Shown piece after piece: positions 26,206 through 38,770 of a stretch of DNA of 64,000 nucleotides. Location: positions 2,960,377 through 3,024,376 of the forward strand of contig NC_042515.1 in NCBI RefSeq assembly GCF_900963305.1. Direction: 5' to 3'. The translations under genes and the position numbers were made by a program. Within the stretch, counting starts at the first letter, position 1; every line of letters starts with the position of its first letter. The notes below the pieces were generated by a model that did not search any database, was not told the origin of the DNA, and was given only the letters and a program-made list of their open reading frames with translations. The DNA is from Echeneis naucrates (Eukaryota; Chordata; Actinopteri; Carangiformes; Echeneidae).

Positions 26206-29200
26206 CTACGGCAGGTTGTCGTCCCGCAGACTCTCCAGGATCTTGACCAGACTCTCCAGCCCAAACACGTAGCCCCGGTCCGGACCGTCGTGCACCGCCG
26301 TGTCGCCACGGAAACCCTTAAAGGTGGAGTGGGCAAAGTCGATCATACGAACGTCCACCAGGGGGGGTTGGTTGGGTGGGGGGGTCGGAGGAGGGGGGAA
26401 GGAAATTAAACCCGGTGAGGAGTGGGAGGAGGAGTCCGGATGGGAGTGAGGCGAGGGGGGAGGGGGGAGGAGGGCGTGGCAGTCTGACTTTGTGGGCGGG
26501 GCTTGTGGAGGGGGATGAGGAGCGGAGGAGGGCGGGGCCATTAGTCCAGTTCCCTGAGAGGACAGCGACCCCGGATCCGGCTTCTGGATTATGTCCGTTT
26601 CACAGGGGTTGTCAGTGGCTGCAGGAGGATGGGGCCCGGGGCCACAGTGGGACTCTGTGGGGGCCACCGATGTCTTCTGTTGCCAGGATGGATGCTGCCC
26701 AGAGCTGAGGCCTGGGGGGCCCTCAGGTTCCTGCAGACAGTCAGACACAGTGACGGACTGAAGGTCCACGAAGAACACGGTCAAAGTGCAGATGTGTGAG
26801 TGATGGACTGAACCGACTCACCTTTCCCTCATAGATGATGAGCAGTGAAGAAGAGTAGAAGCGGTAGGACGCCTGCCTCTCCAGCACCGCCTTCAGGCTG
26901 CGAAGCTTATTCAGGATTGGCTCAAAGAGGTCCTGCCTCAGGCCCTTTCCATTGTGCATGTACTGGTAGAGAGCCTGGCGGAAGCCTTCGATCGACAGGC
27001 CGCGGCCGTAGTACTTGTTCCTGCAGAGGTAGTGACCAGTGTTCAGCTGGTACACCTGCAGACACACACGGGAAACAGCTGACGTTCAGGATTAATCGTG
27101 TAAACAGGAAAATTCATCATGTAATTAAGATATTTCTAAGATTCGTCCACGTCCCCAGACGAGTCGAGGGTCTACCTGCATGCCACACACTCTGACTCCC
27201 AGTGTCGCTGAAGTGCTCTGTTCACATTTCTTCATCTGCCTGGCCGCCTTCTCCTCGGAGGCGTCGTCTCCGTGCTGCCTGGTGCCCATCTTCAGGTCCA
27301 GGATGCAGGGGTAAGAGAAGTGGTGAACCACGTTCTCCAACAGCAGAAACTCTGGGTAAGACACCGCAGTTAGGGAGCAAACCTTTTCATGTTCTACAGC
27401 TCAATCAGAGTGGATTTTATTTCTTGCGTAAGAAGTTTGTTCAGATTCCCCAGCTCTGCTTTTTAAATACCACAAAGAGAGACGGGCCTCGGTGAGGACA
27501 GCGCGTGCTGCTTATTCACTTTGCTCAGCTGTGTTTTTCTGGCAGCTGCAATCCGCTCTTTGAATCTGAAGATCACAACACAACCTTTAACCTGATCAAC
27601 AGTCTCCACAGTCTCACTCATATGTGGATCCAGTGGTGATTATTGTACAGGTCAGTATTCCCCTTCGAATCAGAGACTTTTTATATAGAGCTGGATTCAT
27701 TCAGGTGTGCTGACACGATTGATTTAATAATCGCCATGTACCGAAAAAAGTGAACGCCCACTGAATCAGAACAAATACTAATTACATACCACGAAGCGAA
27801 AATGCAAAATAAAGAGATAACACAGAGTTTCACTTAAAAACCAGACAACTTCACGAGCTGTCTTCATTATTCTAAGCTTTGCTGTTGCTGCAGAGCTTGG
27901 AAAAATAATTATACGATTTATACACAGAAATAATTTAGTTTGTCTGCTCAGTGTGCTCCATTAGTCTTGATTATTTACTGAGACTCATTCTGTAAACTGT
28001 TTAAACATTATTTTAATATTTACTCTTCATGTTTTCAGAGCCTCTGAAGCCTGATGTAGACGCCTCTGGGCCAAACAGTCTTTACTGTTGGAGTTAATGT
28101 ACTGATGTTTAGTTCTGGACTCCAACCAACTCTTGTTTTTCCTTTTTTGTGTAATTCTTTGATAACTAGAGGCACAAACAACTTTTCTGTTTGCAAACTG
28201 ATCGATTTGGGGGCTGATTTCATGGCTGAATATGAGAGTCAAAATAAGGCTCATGCACAGATGTCAAATTTTTCAAAGGTTGAGATGTATAAAAAGGGAT
28301 CATGTGAACAGATGCCCTTATAATTCTGACGAACAGGATGGAACAGGATGTGCCTGCATATTTCTGGTTTTGTGCACAGACATAATTTTAGTCATAAATC
28401 TATACTGAGTTTTATGCTTTCTGCCGCAGGTCAAGTTTATTTTTGACCTTGGAAACAATGTGACAAAATAAATCTTAATGTCAGGTCCACTTCCTTGTTT
28501 TTTTTCCCCCCCAGAGCTTTAAACACTTCTCACGTTCTCCTTCAGTGGATGGAGTTAGACACGAGCAGCTGAAGAAGGATACTGAAGAGTTTGCGATCCT
28601 TGGACTCGGATCTCATACGGCTGAGCTGCTGTTTGTGACAGCGGAGGCTCCAGGGGTTGTGGCTGATCTTTTCTGATGTCAAACCACTGTTCCAGTCCAA
28701 CATCTGGAAGGGAACGTCAGAGTGGATCTTTGGGTCCAGCCTGGGACTCTTCAGCTCTCCAAGACTGTGGGAGGAGAGAAGATAATGTCAGTGATCCTCT
28801 GGGGTCAAAGTGTTGTATGTGCAGCAGATTTAAATATTCACATCTGCACACACACACAAAACATTAAGCAGGCTGTACAGACTAAAGCTGCAAATGTCAA
28901 ACTGTGCGTTCTTATGTGTTCAGCTCACCAAAACACTTTTTCATCCAGTCTCCACGTTGATGACGCAGAGCTGACAGACCTCACATGGGGCTTTTTTGTT
29001 TTTAAATTAGATTCATATTTTCATTCAAATTCTTTTGTTTGTCCCACAGTGAAGGAACCTGCAATTGTTCCAGCAGCACACCATACGACAATCCATCTAA
29101 AAGCTTTTGTGAGTCAAACGAATTCCTCATCTTCAGAGCTGATGTGAATGAACTTTTCAGGTAGTTGTTGGAACAACAGGTGAAACCATCCAGACCAAAG

Positions 29201-32200
29201 TGGAGAACCTATTGACACTTTAGTAATCATCATTCACAAATCAATAAATATCCCCAAAAGGTCCGATGATCATTTGAATTTCCCAGAATCCAAGACATTA
29301 TTTTTTTATGTTTTATTTTAACTGCCCAACAATGAAAAGCATCTAAAAATAGAAAACAGAGTAAAGCAGCAAATCTAATCTGTTTTCACTGCACTTTTAT
29401 TTTCTGTTCTAATCTTCCTCTACGATCTTACGTTTCAGAGGTGTCGGTGTCGTGCGATTCCCTTCTGTCGGGCCTCTCCTCCTTGTGGTCAGAGGAGGAG
29501 GAGGAGCGATGGAGGCTGCGGCGGGAGTGTTTCCTCCTCGGCTGCTCCCTCTCGGGGGGGTCACGCTCCTCGTGCTCGGCGGGCCCTCCCTCGGTGAGGC
29601 TCTCCACGTACGGGTAGGCCACCAGGTTGATGTAACCGTCAGAGTCACCTTCAAAACAAACCAGCACCACACCTGAGGAGGCAGAACAGAAACAGAGCAT
29701 CTCATGATATGATGTTCTCATGATAAATAAACTGCAGCTCACATAACACCTTACATAATGTTTACCTCTTCTCAGGTTTAGTCAAAACAGAGTTTGGATG
29801 AAGGACTAAAAAAACTACTGCTGCACTTTAAAGGTCAGCTCTTTCTCCGTGTTACTCTCAAAAAAAACTGGAAACAAAGACCGGACACCAGCTGGCCTGA
29901 TTCACAACCAGTGTTCAATCTGATCTAGAAGGTTTTTTGTATCGACATAATATTGGCGCCAACATGTTTAATACTGAAATTGATGCAGGCAGAATGTCCG
30001 CATGGTGCATCATCCTCATCATCATCACCACCACAGGAGAGTGCAGGAAAAAAGGGCACGTACTGCTGCTGCCAGTTCTGTCTCTTAATGTGTCTGGTCA
30101 TCATTTTGAGCCAGCACTAATTAATCTGGTACTTCCTGATCAGGTCTATCATTTAAAAATTTTAATTCATGCATATTAAATCTTCATTGGAACATTTGGG
30201 TTAGGGTTACTTCCTGTCAGTGCAGATCTTGATGCTGCCGTACATTTTGTACATTTATGCAGCGAAAACCATTCTGAAAGTTGATAAATGCAGCAGATTG
30301 GTCAGGTTAAATTCTTCTCTACAGCTGCTGAGAGAACATTTATACACCTACACGAGGAACCTCTGTTCACTTTTACTCAACACTGAGACATTCCTTTTGT
30401 TGAACAACAGCTACTTCGGCCCAAAGTGACAAAATAATTTTAAAAAGGACTCACAAAGGCAGCGAACTGAATTTAACAGTAACTAATTTAAGGCTGGCTC
30501 TTCAGGCTGTTTAAGTTTGTCGTGTCATTGTGCCGTTCACGGCATTCACCTTTGGAAAATAGTTTTATTGGTGAAGTTCAGAGTTCAGAGACTGAAACTC
30601 GGTCCTGGCTTTTCTTTTGTCATGCACCTGTCTATCAAATGTTCTGGAAATTTTATTAAGTATTTGTTAATTGACTAAACAAACATGCACGTCTGACAAC
30701 ATCTTCTTGAAACATTAAGCTGTTATTTTTAGCTCTACAAACTCATCCTCTGCCGATCAGTCCCCATGTTTCACTTTTCTGTCAGTTTGCTCGCTGGTGG
30801 GAAATCAACTCCACATATCAAGGTTAAATTAAGGAGTCAAATCTTCCTCTGAGCAGGAGAGTGGCAGCGAACGCTCTTCACAGATAGAGGTCGAGGTTGT
30901 TGCCGATACCTCAACACAACACGTGGAGAAACCTAATCCAATGACACCGGTTTGTGGATGATACAACCTTGACGGATTCAGAAAGTTGTTGTTCAGCAAC
31001 TGACTGACTGCCTGTCTGTCTGTCTGTAGTTATTCAATCAGAAGGACAATGGTAGCTGGGCAGAGATCCAGGGTTAAATATAGACTCCTCATGGACCAGT
31101 GTTGTCATGGCACTGGGACCCACAACACCAGCAGGGAGGATAGATGGGAATACAGACATACATGCAGATGAATGTACTGGGAATATATCCACCAGATCAC
31201 TGAGGGCTGAAGACAGCAGACGGCTTGAAGTATTGAAGCAGTGATTTAACAAAATAAAATCTTCATATTATATTTAGTTGTTTTTGGTTTTGATCAACTG
31301 ATTAGTTGTTCAGTCTAAATGGATTTATAATAATAAAGACTACGAGTCTACTGCCGTGCCAACAGCTCAGGGGGGCTTTGAGCTCACTAATGACGATGAG
31401 GCCAACAGGCTGAAGCTTAACAGGTTAAGTTAAATTTAAAGTCAACTTCAGTGGCATTTGCAGTATCTTTTCTGGAAAGCCTGTTTTTGTATCTGTAATA
31501 TTTCTTCAAGGAAGGTTTTCCATTTCAGATGTCCCAAACTTTATCCTGCTAACAGGAAATGATTCAACATGAGCAGCGTCGTTCTTTGAACTACTTCATC
31601 TTCACTTCAGGATTTTGGAAAAAGCATTTATCAGATGTTCAGATGTAGCCCTTCAACATGTTGACATTCTCGCCACAGTAGTTTTCATTGTTTGTGGCAG
31701 AGTCTATCATCCTGAAATGGATTCAGACACACAACCCGCCCTTCAGACACACAACCCGCCCTTCGACACACAAGGGGCTCAGAGGAAATGATGAAGTGTG
31801 TAATCTAACATTTCTCTTTGTAATGTTATCTTATTTACATCATACTTACTGTTCGTTCTCTGAGAGCCTTTCAAAGCTTTCCTACAGCTGCAGCTTCACG
31901 TTCAGTGATGAACTGACAAAAATGCCAAATGGCTTTTATTTTTTAATGTGTCCATTAATGACAGATTGTTCATCCAGCCTGTTTCTACAAAACAACTGCA
32001 TTTCCTGACATTTTTCATTATTATATTACACAAGAGAATGGCAGAACAAGAGGGACGAGACTCTACTCTGTCCTGCTCTTGTGGGGAGAAGAACGTCGCT
32101 GGTCAAACTAATACAACTGTCATATTCAACACCATTCTGTGATAAAAAGCCTGAGCAATGCTCTGGCTGAAATTGGGCAGAGCTGCAAAGGGAAAATCTC

Positions 32201-34643
32201 ATCTCATCAAAGCCCAACAGTCTAATAAGAATGATAAGGGTACAACAGACAAGGCAGGGAAGGATATATCAGCTGGATGACACACACACACCAGTGTGGG
32301 TGCTCTGTGGCTCTGCAGGGGATTTCACAGCAGCTTTCCTCACCACTCTGCAATTTATTCATATATTTTTGGCAGCTGTGAATGACACCCCAATATCAAT
32401 GGAGCAATGCAAGAAGGGAGAGAAGTTACATTTCTTCTGGGTAATTTTGAAGGTTTTATAGTTCTTGCATTCTTTAAACCTGTTTAGAATCAGTATGCCG
32501 TGTGAGACCAGGACACAGCTCATGTGCTGCAGCACTTTCCTGACAGACTTTCCTCATTTCCCTGTCAAAGGGATGAACTAACTAATATATCAAAATAATA
32601 GCTGCCTAGATTCCATTTCTTGGTGCTTCAGTGTCAGGGCCTTGATGTTTTGTTTTCTTGCTCACTGTCGTGACTTAGAGGCACGGCAAACTGGAACAGA
32701 GCCATCGTTAATGTTATTAGTTCCACCCGCTCCACCCACCATCTGTCTCTCTTCATCTTTGTCCTTATCTCGTTTCTTACATCATTTGCCAAAATGGTAA
32801 ATAGGCCACATACATGTAGGTGAGGTGCATGCATGTCTGTCTGTGTGTTCGTTGGCTGTCAAAGCGTGTTTGGGTCTGTTTCTACAGCAGAGGAAAGTAG
32901 AGGCAGCTTCAGTATGTGCCTGATGATGAAGAGCAGAACAGCTAACCCACTTTACTTCCATTAAACATCCGTACTTCCTTCCTTCGCTTCTGTCCCTTTC
33001 TCTCTCCTCCACACAGACAAACATTCAGAGCATTAGATGTTTGACCAGTGTTTGAATTACAACCTCGCCATCTCTCTGTTTACTTTATATTTAAAACAAC
33101 ATTTCGGTGAAAGAAATAAAATTAAATGTGCAGCAGTAATTGAGACATAGCGTACAAGCCACTTGTCAAAACCTTTCTTATCCAACGATGAATGATAAGA
33201 CATAAAAATAAAATCGAATAAAGGTAACTGTGATAGTTTAGAATTTTTGAGCTGGTCTTTACTTTCTGTTCTGAACACAATTCAAATGGACAAGACATGT
33301 TCCTGTGTGTGTGTTATTATTATGACTGTGGGCTATTTCATACTAATTTTTTGGGTTGGTCCGTGTATGTGTGGCTGTGATGTCGGATTAGACATGGATT
33401 CATCTAAAGTGAGCTGATTTCTTATCTTGTGGCTGTGCTGAATTGGCCACAATAGGAGAGATGTTGACAGAGTTCTTGATGCCATCTTAGTGTGATAACG
33501 TTTCATATTTATTGAAAGCCACCGAACCCAGATTCACCAAACTGGACCTGTACTAACTAATTTTCAGCATTATTACTGATCTGGGTCCATTTTGTTTTCT
33601 CTTTTAGCTCTGATTTTGGTCTCTAACAACTCCTGATGTGAAATATTCATCTATTAAGCTTCTAAATGCTGCACTATCTTTGCCAGCTGGTCCCTAATGG
33701 ATTCTGGGTGTTTTAGATCTGTTGCACTGACAACAGAAATTGTGTTCCTGGAGCTGAGACAGTGAACAACTGCATTAAATTTACAAACTATCTGCTGAAA
33801 CTATAAAGCTATAAAGCAGAGCGAAGCTGCAGATTCAGGTGATAATCTTCTGTGTGTTCATCACTGTCAGTGATGTATACTGTCATTATAAAATGTTAAA
33901 AAGCGCAAAGGATAAAAAAACAGAAATGCTAACTTGACCAAACCAACTGAACAGAGAGAAAAATAAGAATGGGTCTTAAATCAGACAATGCCAGGAAGCT
34001 CTTCTGAGGATTGGGATGAAGGAATAAATCAGACAAAAAGGGTTGGGAGGGGAAGATGAAGCAAGCGTTCATGGCTCCACTGATATTAATCGGACTGAGT
34101 TATGACTGACCTTTATACTCCGGAGTAAACTCCTTCATCTCTGGAGGCAGAGACTCGTAGAAGCGCTGCTCTCTGCTGATCAGAGGCTTGCACACTGTGT
34201 GGTCATCATAACGCATCATACTGGTGTGACCCCCCACCTACACACATTAACACACACACATTAAGTAAAACGGGTGAAGGCAGAAACAGAACAACTTTAA
34301 TGGTGTTCAGCCACAGTTCATCTCATCTGATTACACAATCAGTATAGTTACTGAGACATTTATGTGTCCTTACTCTGCATTATAATGTGCTGTAGAGATT
34401 TATCAAGTATTCATATTCCTGCCCATGAAAAGTTTCAGTGAAGGTGTTACAGAGAAAAACGTTTGTGTCAACGTGGAGCTCTCTCTTCATGGCAGCATCT
34501 CTTGGACACACACTGCTCCTTCTCACCTGGTGTACGAAGGGCTCCAGTGGAACGCCTCCTCCTCGTGATCGAAGTGAAGCCCCTCCCCCCTGCCCCGCCC
34601 CCTGTAGCTTGCTGTCCATGTTGTTGGTGTGAGGGAGGCACAT
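26206..34643 (-). CDS. ip6k1: Inositol hexakisphosphate kinase 1, complete coding region (7 exons, 542 aa)
   Basis: IP6K1 phosphorylates InsP6 to 5-InsP7, a signalling pyrophosphate that acts in the cytosol and nucleus. Coding exons: 34527-34643, 34111-34237, 29432-29672, 28583-28764, 27176-27351, 26822-27055, 26206-26757; all phases agree. Catalytic signatures: PxxxDxKxG as PCILDLKMG (237-245), [11 protein letters not shown] ending at 359, and MIDFAH (497-502) near the C terminus. IP6K1 rather than IP6K2 or IP6K3 is supported by [39 protein letters not shown] and [16 protein letters not shown], close to human IP6K1 as I recall it. The protein is about 100 residues longer than human (441). 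Most of the excess is a Pro/Ser-rich linker of 133 residues (360-492) between the SSLL and IDF motifs. The CA-repeat just after the stop is unusual. In human, GMPPB is its neighbour. Confidence 0.95.
29673..34110. other. ip6k1 intron between coding exons 2 and 3
   Basis: A 4.4-kb intron in which I recognise no gene or full transposon. The only structured item is a 21-base direct duplication near 31725-31770 (units containing CAGACACACAACCCGCCC). Confidence 0.45.
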
Positions 34644-34672
34644 GGCTCCTGGCGAACGCACTGGTCCTCCTC
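34644..34672 (-). other. ip6k1: 5' UTR part of the first coding exon of ip6k1
   Basis: A good acceptor (ATCTGCAG, cut before 34672) lies 29 bases upstream of the ip6k1 start codon, so this coding exon begins with a short piece of 5' UTR. Confidence 0.6.
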
Positions 34673-35640
34673 CTGCAGATGAGGGGGAGAGATTTAAAAA
34701 GAAACTTAATTGATGGGATGCTCTGGAATGAATCTATTTCCTTCTAGAGTCACAAAGTGTGTCCATCAATTAAAATGTTTTTTCGAAAACTGAAATTTTC
34801 TATAAAATCCTTTACAGAAAGAAACTGGTGGGAGAAAATAATTATAAGCATAACCATAATTGCTTTACGGTTAATTTTCTGGTTCGATTAATCATTGCAG
34901 CTCTGGTCTAAACACAGAGACAGCCACATTTGAGTAGTTCACAAATGGAAAATTGATTATTTACATCAGGAACTATGAAAAAAAGAAGTATTTGATGTAA
35001 GCTGCTGGCATAGGTGGGGTCTTCACACTGACAGTGCCATGATGTAGATCAGGTATATCTGTGAGGTGTTCAGGAGATGACCAGCAGATATTCAGTGACA
35101 TTTGGACAAAAAAAAAAAAAAAAAAACCTGATGTAAGCATCATAAAATCTCTCACTGTTCTTGTTGTCTGCTGCTTATTTAACCTCTGTGTAAGAGATGG
35201 TGTGTTTCAGGTTCAGTCAGCGAGTGGCTTCGGCTGAACCTGCTGTCTGTGGCGTGTGTTTTGAGCAGGAGGCAGCAGGATGCAACTCTGCACTCCTCAG
35301 CTAACAGCCTGTGCCATATGCTGAGGTCGCTGCCATCAGCCTTATTCATTATATAACGTTGTCATAGCTTCATGTTCAGAGTGTGACACAATTCATCTGC
35401 AGAAGGTGTAGCTGGCTTCATTAACACTGTTCATGAGTTCTAAACAGGTTATCAAACTGGGAACCTGCTGCCATTTTACTCCAAACCACTTTGTTTATCT
35501 ATGTGTGTGTGAATTTGTGAAGACCTCTGACAACAGTATTCTTCTGTGTGTTTTGTTTTATTTTTTCTGGTTGCCATGGCCACACGTTCAATCAATTATC
35601 AATCATTTGGCATCTGCGACACATCAGGTCCTGGACTTAC

Positions 35641-35877
35641 CCTGGGCATGGGCTCTGGTGTGCAGTGACGGGGAGGGGGGAGCACAGGGCACCACGGGCT
35701 GCTGGGAGCGCACGCCGGCCCCGGGGGGAGGCGGCGCCAGACCGAAAAACCACCCCGCAAATCCTCCAATCAGAGTGCTCTAATCCACCGCCAGCAGCAC
35801 AGACAGCCAGTCAGGATGAGGGGTGGGGTGGGGGGATAGATGGAGAAGGGGGTGGGGGTGGCCACAGTCACCACTTC
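35641..35877 (-). other. ip6k1: Noncoding 5' exon of ip6k1
   Basis: On the minus strand a pyrimidine-rich acceptor (CCTCTCTCTGCAG) precedes 35877 and a GTAAGT donor follows 35641, framing a GC-rich 237-base block in AT-rich surroundings. It has no ATG in frame with the ip6k1 start; its only late ATG (35649-35647) would open an overlapping upstream frame. The best reading is a 5' UTR exon. No transcript evidence is available here. Confidence 0.55.
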
Positions 35878-37224
35878 CTGCAGAGAGAGGAAACAACTAT
35901 TTATTTACTATGTATTTAACCTTTTTTAGGTGGGATGGGAAATGTGGGGAACACCCAAAACTATGAGCTCAAAGATCCTTTGAACAGGTGAGTCGGCAGC
36001 AGAGAAAACTGATTCTGAACCAGGCAGCTTCACGCCTGCTCATAAAAGAATAAAAATAAATCGCAATAAACAATTTTCTGGGCTCATCGCCACAAACAGT
36101 TGACATCAAATGTTTCAGCGCGTTGGCACTCGACAGACTGTCTCAAATACACAAACAAACACAAAGCATAAATAAACACTGACTCACTATGTCATTGTAT
36201 GTGCAATTTTTTGTGGTAGTAGTGTTGTTTTTTTGTCAGTTTTTTTTTTTTTTTTTGTTGTTGTTTCCTTCAGTCTTGATTTTATACATTAATGCTTTAA
36301 TGCTTTGCATTTTTATCCAATGTTAGCCCAGGAAGAGTAGCTATCCTCAGTGGAGCATCTGGGTATCCGCTCAACGCGTGGAATAAACAGCAGACCCAGT
36401 CATGACAACTTTTGTTCAATCGTGAAAATATGTTCATTCCTGGTTTCTCTTTGTATTTAGAGCCAAACTTGACTGTTTTCAAATGTAAAACACAGTGAGG
36501 AGTCTGAGAGGACACAGTGTGCTCTCAGAAACACATTTTATCAAAAAGAGACTGAAATCAAAATTTAACATTTAAAATAAAACTATAATCATAAGTGATT
36601 ACCATTTGGGGAAAAAAAGGAGATAGAGAATAGAGAATGATGCCACTTCTCCCCCCCCCCAATTACCACATCAAACAGCTGAAAACACAACTGTGATGGA
36701 GCTTATTTTTTAAAAGCATGCGGATTTAATTTGGAGCTCATGTAAATTTTTTTATTTGAGGCTGATCATTTAACAGACACAGCCTTTAAAATTCTCCCAA
36801 TTAATCAGCTGAAGGTCCCTGGAAATAATTATATGCTCTGGTTCAATACTGCGCCCAATTTATAATTGTTCTTTGGGATTATATTGATGCTTTTGCTGCT
36901 GATGCAAAAGGAGCACGAGAAACATTTTTATGATGTAAATTAGAAGAAATCTGCATGAAAATGTGGTTTGGTTTTAACAGTGTTTAAAATGAACAGGGAT
37001 GACAACAATGCTTCATTTTTATTCAGTGAATGGATTAAAGTATGTGGACAACCCTGCCATTTCATTTTTTTGTCCTTCTGAGATGGAGTTTTCTGGTTTG
37101 ATCTGTTCCATTATCCCCATTCAGTTCTGCAGAAAACAATCTTTGTCTTCCAGTTTATGTTCTTGGAAGGCCCATTTTCTACTTTAATAAAGCAATACCT
37201 ACATGAACAAAGTCAGAATGGGGT

Positions 37225-37508
37225 AGAAACATAAACTCATTCATTCATTCATCTTCTACTTTGCGGGTTGCGGGGGGTGCTGGAGCCAATCCCAGCTCAC
37301 ACTGGGGGAGAGCGGGGTCACCCTGGACAGGTTGCCGGTCCATCACAGGACCAACACACAGAGACAGACAGAGACCTTTGGACGGTGGGAGGAGACTGAA
37401 GTACCCAGAGGAAACATGGAGACTCCATACAGAAAGGCCCCAGGCCGGGAACTGAACCAGCGACCTTCTTGTTGTGGGGCAACAGAGCTAACCACTGTGA
37501 CACCATAA
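37225..37508 (-). mobile_element. tRNA-derived teleost SINE (AFC-like), fairly well preserved
   Basis: Read on the minus strand, the head has a tRNA-like A box (CAGTGGTTAGCTCTG) and B box (GGTTCAGTTCC), followed by a body typical of a very common teleost repeat (CCCCAGGC, CTCCTCCCACCGTCCAAAGG, CCTGTGATGGACCGGCAACC, GGTCACCC) and a terminal (ATGA)n run, seen on the plus strand as CATTCATTCATTCATC. The family name AFC-like is from memory; the repeat class is certain. It lies in the ip6k1 first intron. Confidence 0.75.
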
Positions 37509-38544
37509 AGAAACAGGTGTAGAGAATTTGCAGCAGCCCTGACTTCAACACCGTCCAGCACCTTTGGGATGAATTTGAACACACACTTTCTTTAAAGAGG
37601 TAAATCCCTGAAACCTGATTCCAAAACCTGGTGGAAAGTCCATTATTGGGAGTATTTGGCCGTTTCCTCCCCCCATCATGCACCTCAAAGCTGCTCCAGG
37701 ACGACTGCACACTGACTGGCTCAATTCAACACAAGAGAAGACAGAAAGGAGGAAATAAAGAAGAGGAAGTTGGAGGAGAGAGTCTGGCTTTCTGATGATG
37801 CCAGTCACCTTGTGCATGCATGCAAGTGTGTGTACGTGCGTTTCTGATTATATCATGTGGTCAATGTCAAGGCGATTGCGTGGCATGATGCTTGCTAATC
37901 ATATCATGATGTAAGCTCAGACTAAAGGCAGCACAGCCTCCGTACACAGCAGTTCAGGCACATTGGACCATTTTTCTCTCATAAAACTGACACAGCATCT
38001 AAACAAGCTCTGATTTGATGTTGTGACCGGCTGAGAAATGCAGAAAGCTACGTGGTCCTTAGAATAGTTAGAATTTCGGTCAGTCAAAGTTTGAGTAGAG
38101 CAGTAACTGGTTCATCTGTCTGCCGGAGAAAACCAGGCAGCAGTGTTTTACAGGAACTACTGAACTCGTCAATGATCCATTATTGTGCTCTCAATTACAC
38201 GGAATGAGGACAGTCGCCAGTTTTTGTCCTCAGCGCTGCTCCAGCAGGAGCACACTTTGTTCCCTGTGTCTGGATTAGAGCTGCAACGATAATTCAATTA
38301 ATTGTTTCAGTGGACCGTAATAAAATCAATCAGCAGCTGTTTTTATAGCCGTCATTTCTCCTGCGAGGAGCTGGAGCCAGCTGAGGAAGCTTTGATTTGT
38401 CATTTCTAGTATATTAAGTGTGGCTGAAACGCTGGTCACACAAAACAAGCCTACCGTAACATTTTACAGACTAAATATTTACTTTAGAAAAGCCTCGGGA
38501 GATTAATTGATGCAATATATTCTGCAGAAAAATGGGCTCTGCAT

Positions 38545-38770
38545 TCATTGGGCATGGCTGGATCCGATCTCAGCTGACATTGGGTGAAGACAGAGCACAC
38601 CGGGGATGACTTCCATTCTTTCTCAATCAATTTTGAGTCCCTAATTAACCTCAGCTGCACATCTTTGGGAGGAAGCTACAGAAAAGTAAACATGTAACCT
38701 CCACAGAGAAGGCCTCCGTCGGCTGGTTGGTTCAGACCCAGGAGGTGACAGGACTAACCGCTCCCCTACA
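38545..38770 (-). mobile_element. Decayed second copy of the same SINE family
   Basis: Landmarks match the copy at 37.2 kb in the same order: GCTGGATCCGATCTCAGCTG, ATTGGGTGAAGACAGAGC, CACATCTTTGGGAGGAAGC, ACCTCCACAGAGAAGGCC, CCCAGGAGGTGACAGGACTA. Divergence is much higher, so it is an older insertion in the same orientation about 1.0 kb away. Confidence 0.6.
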
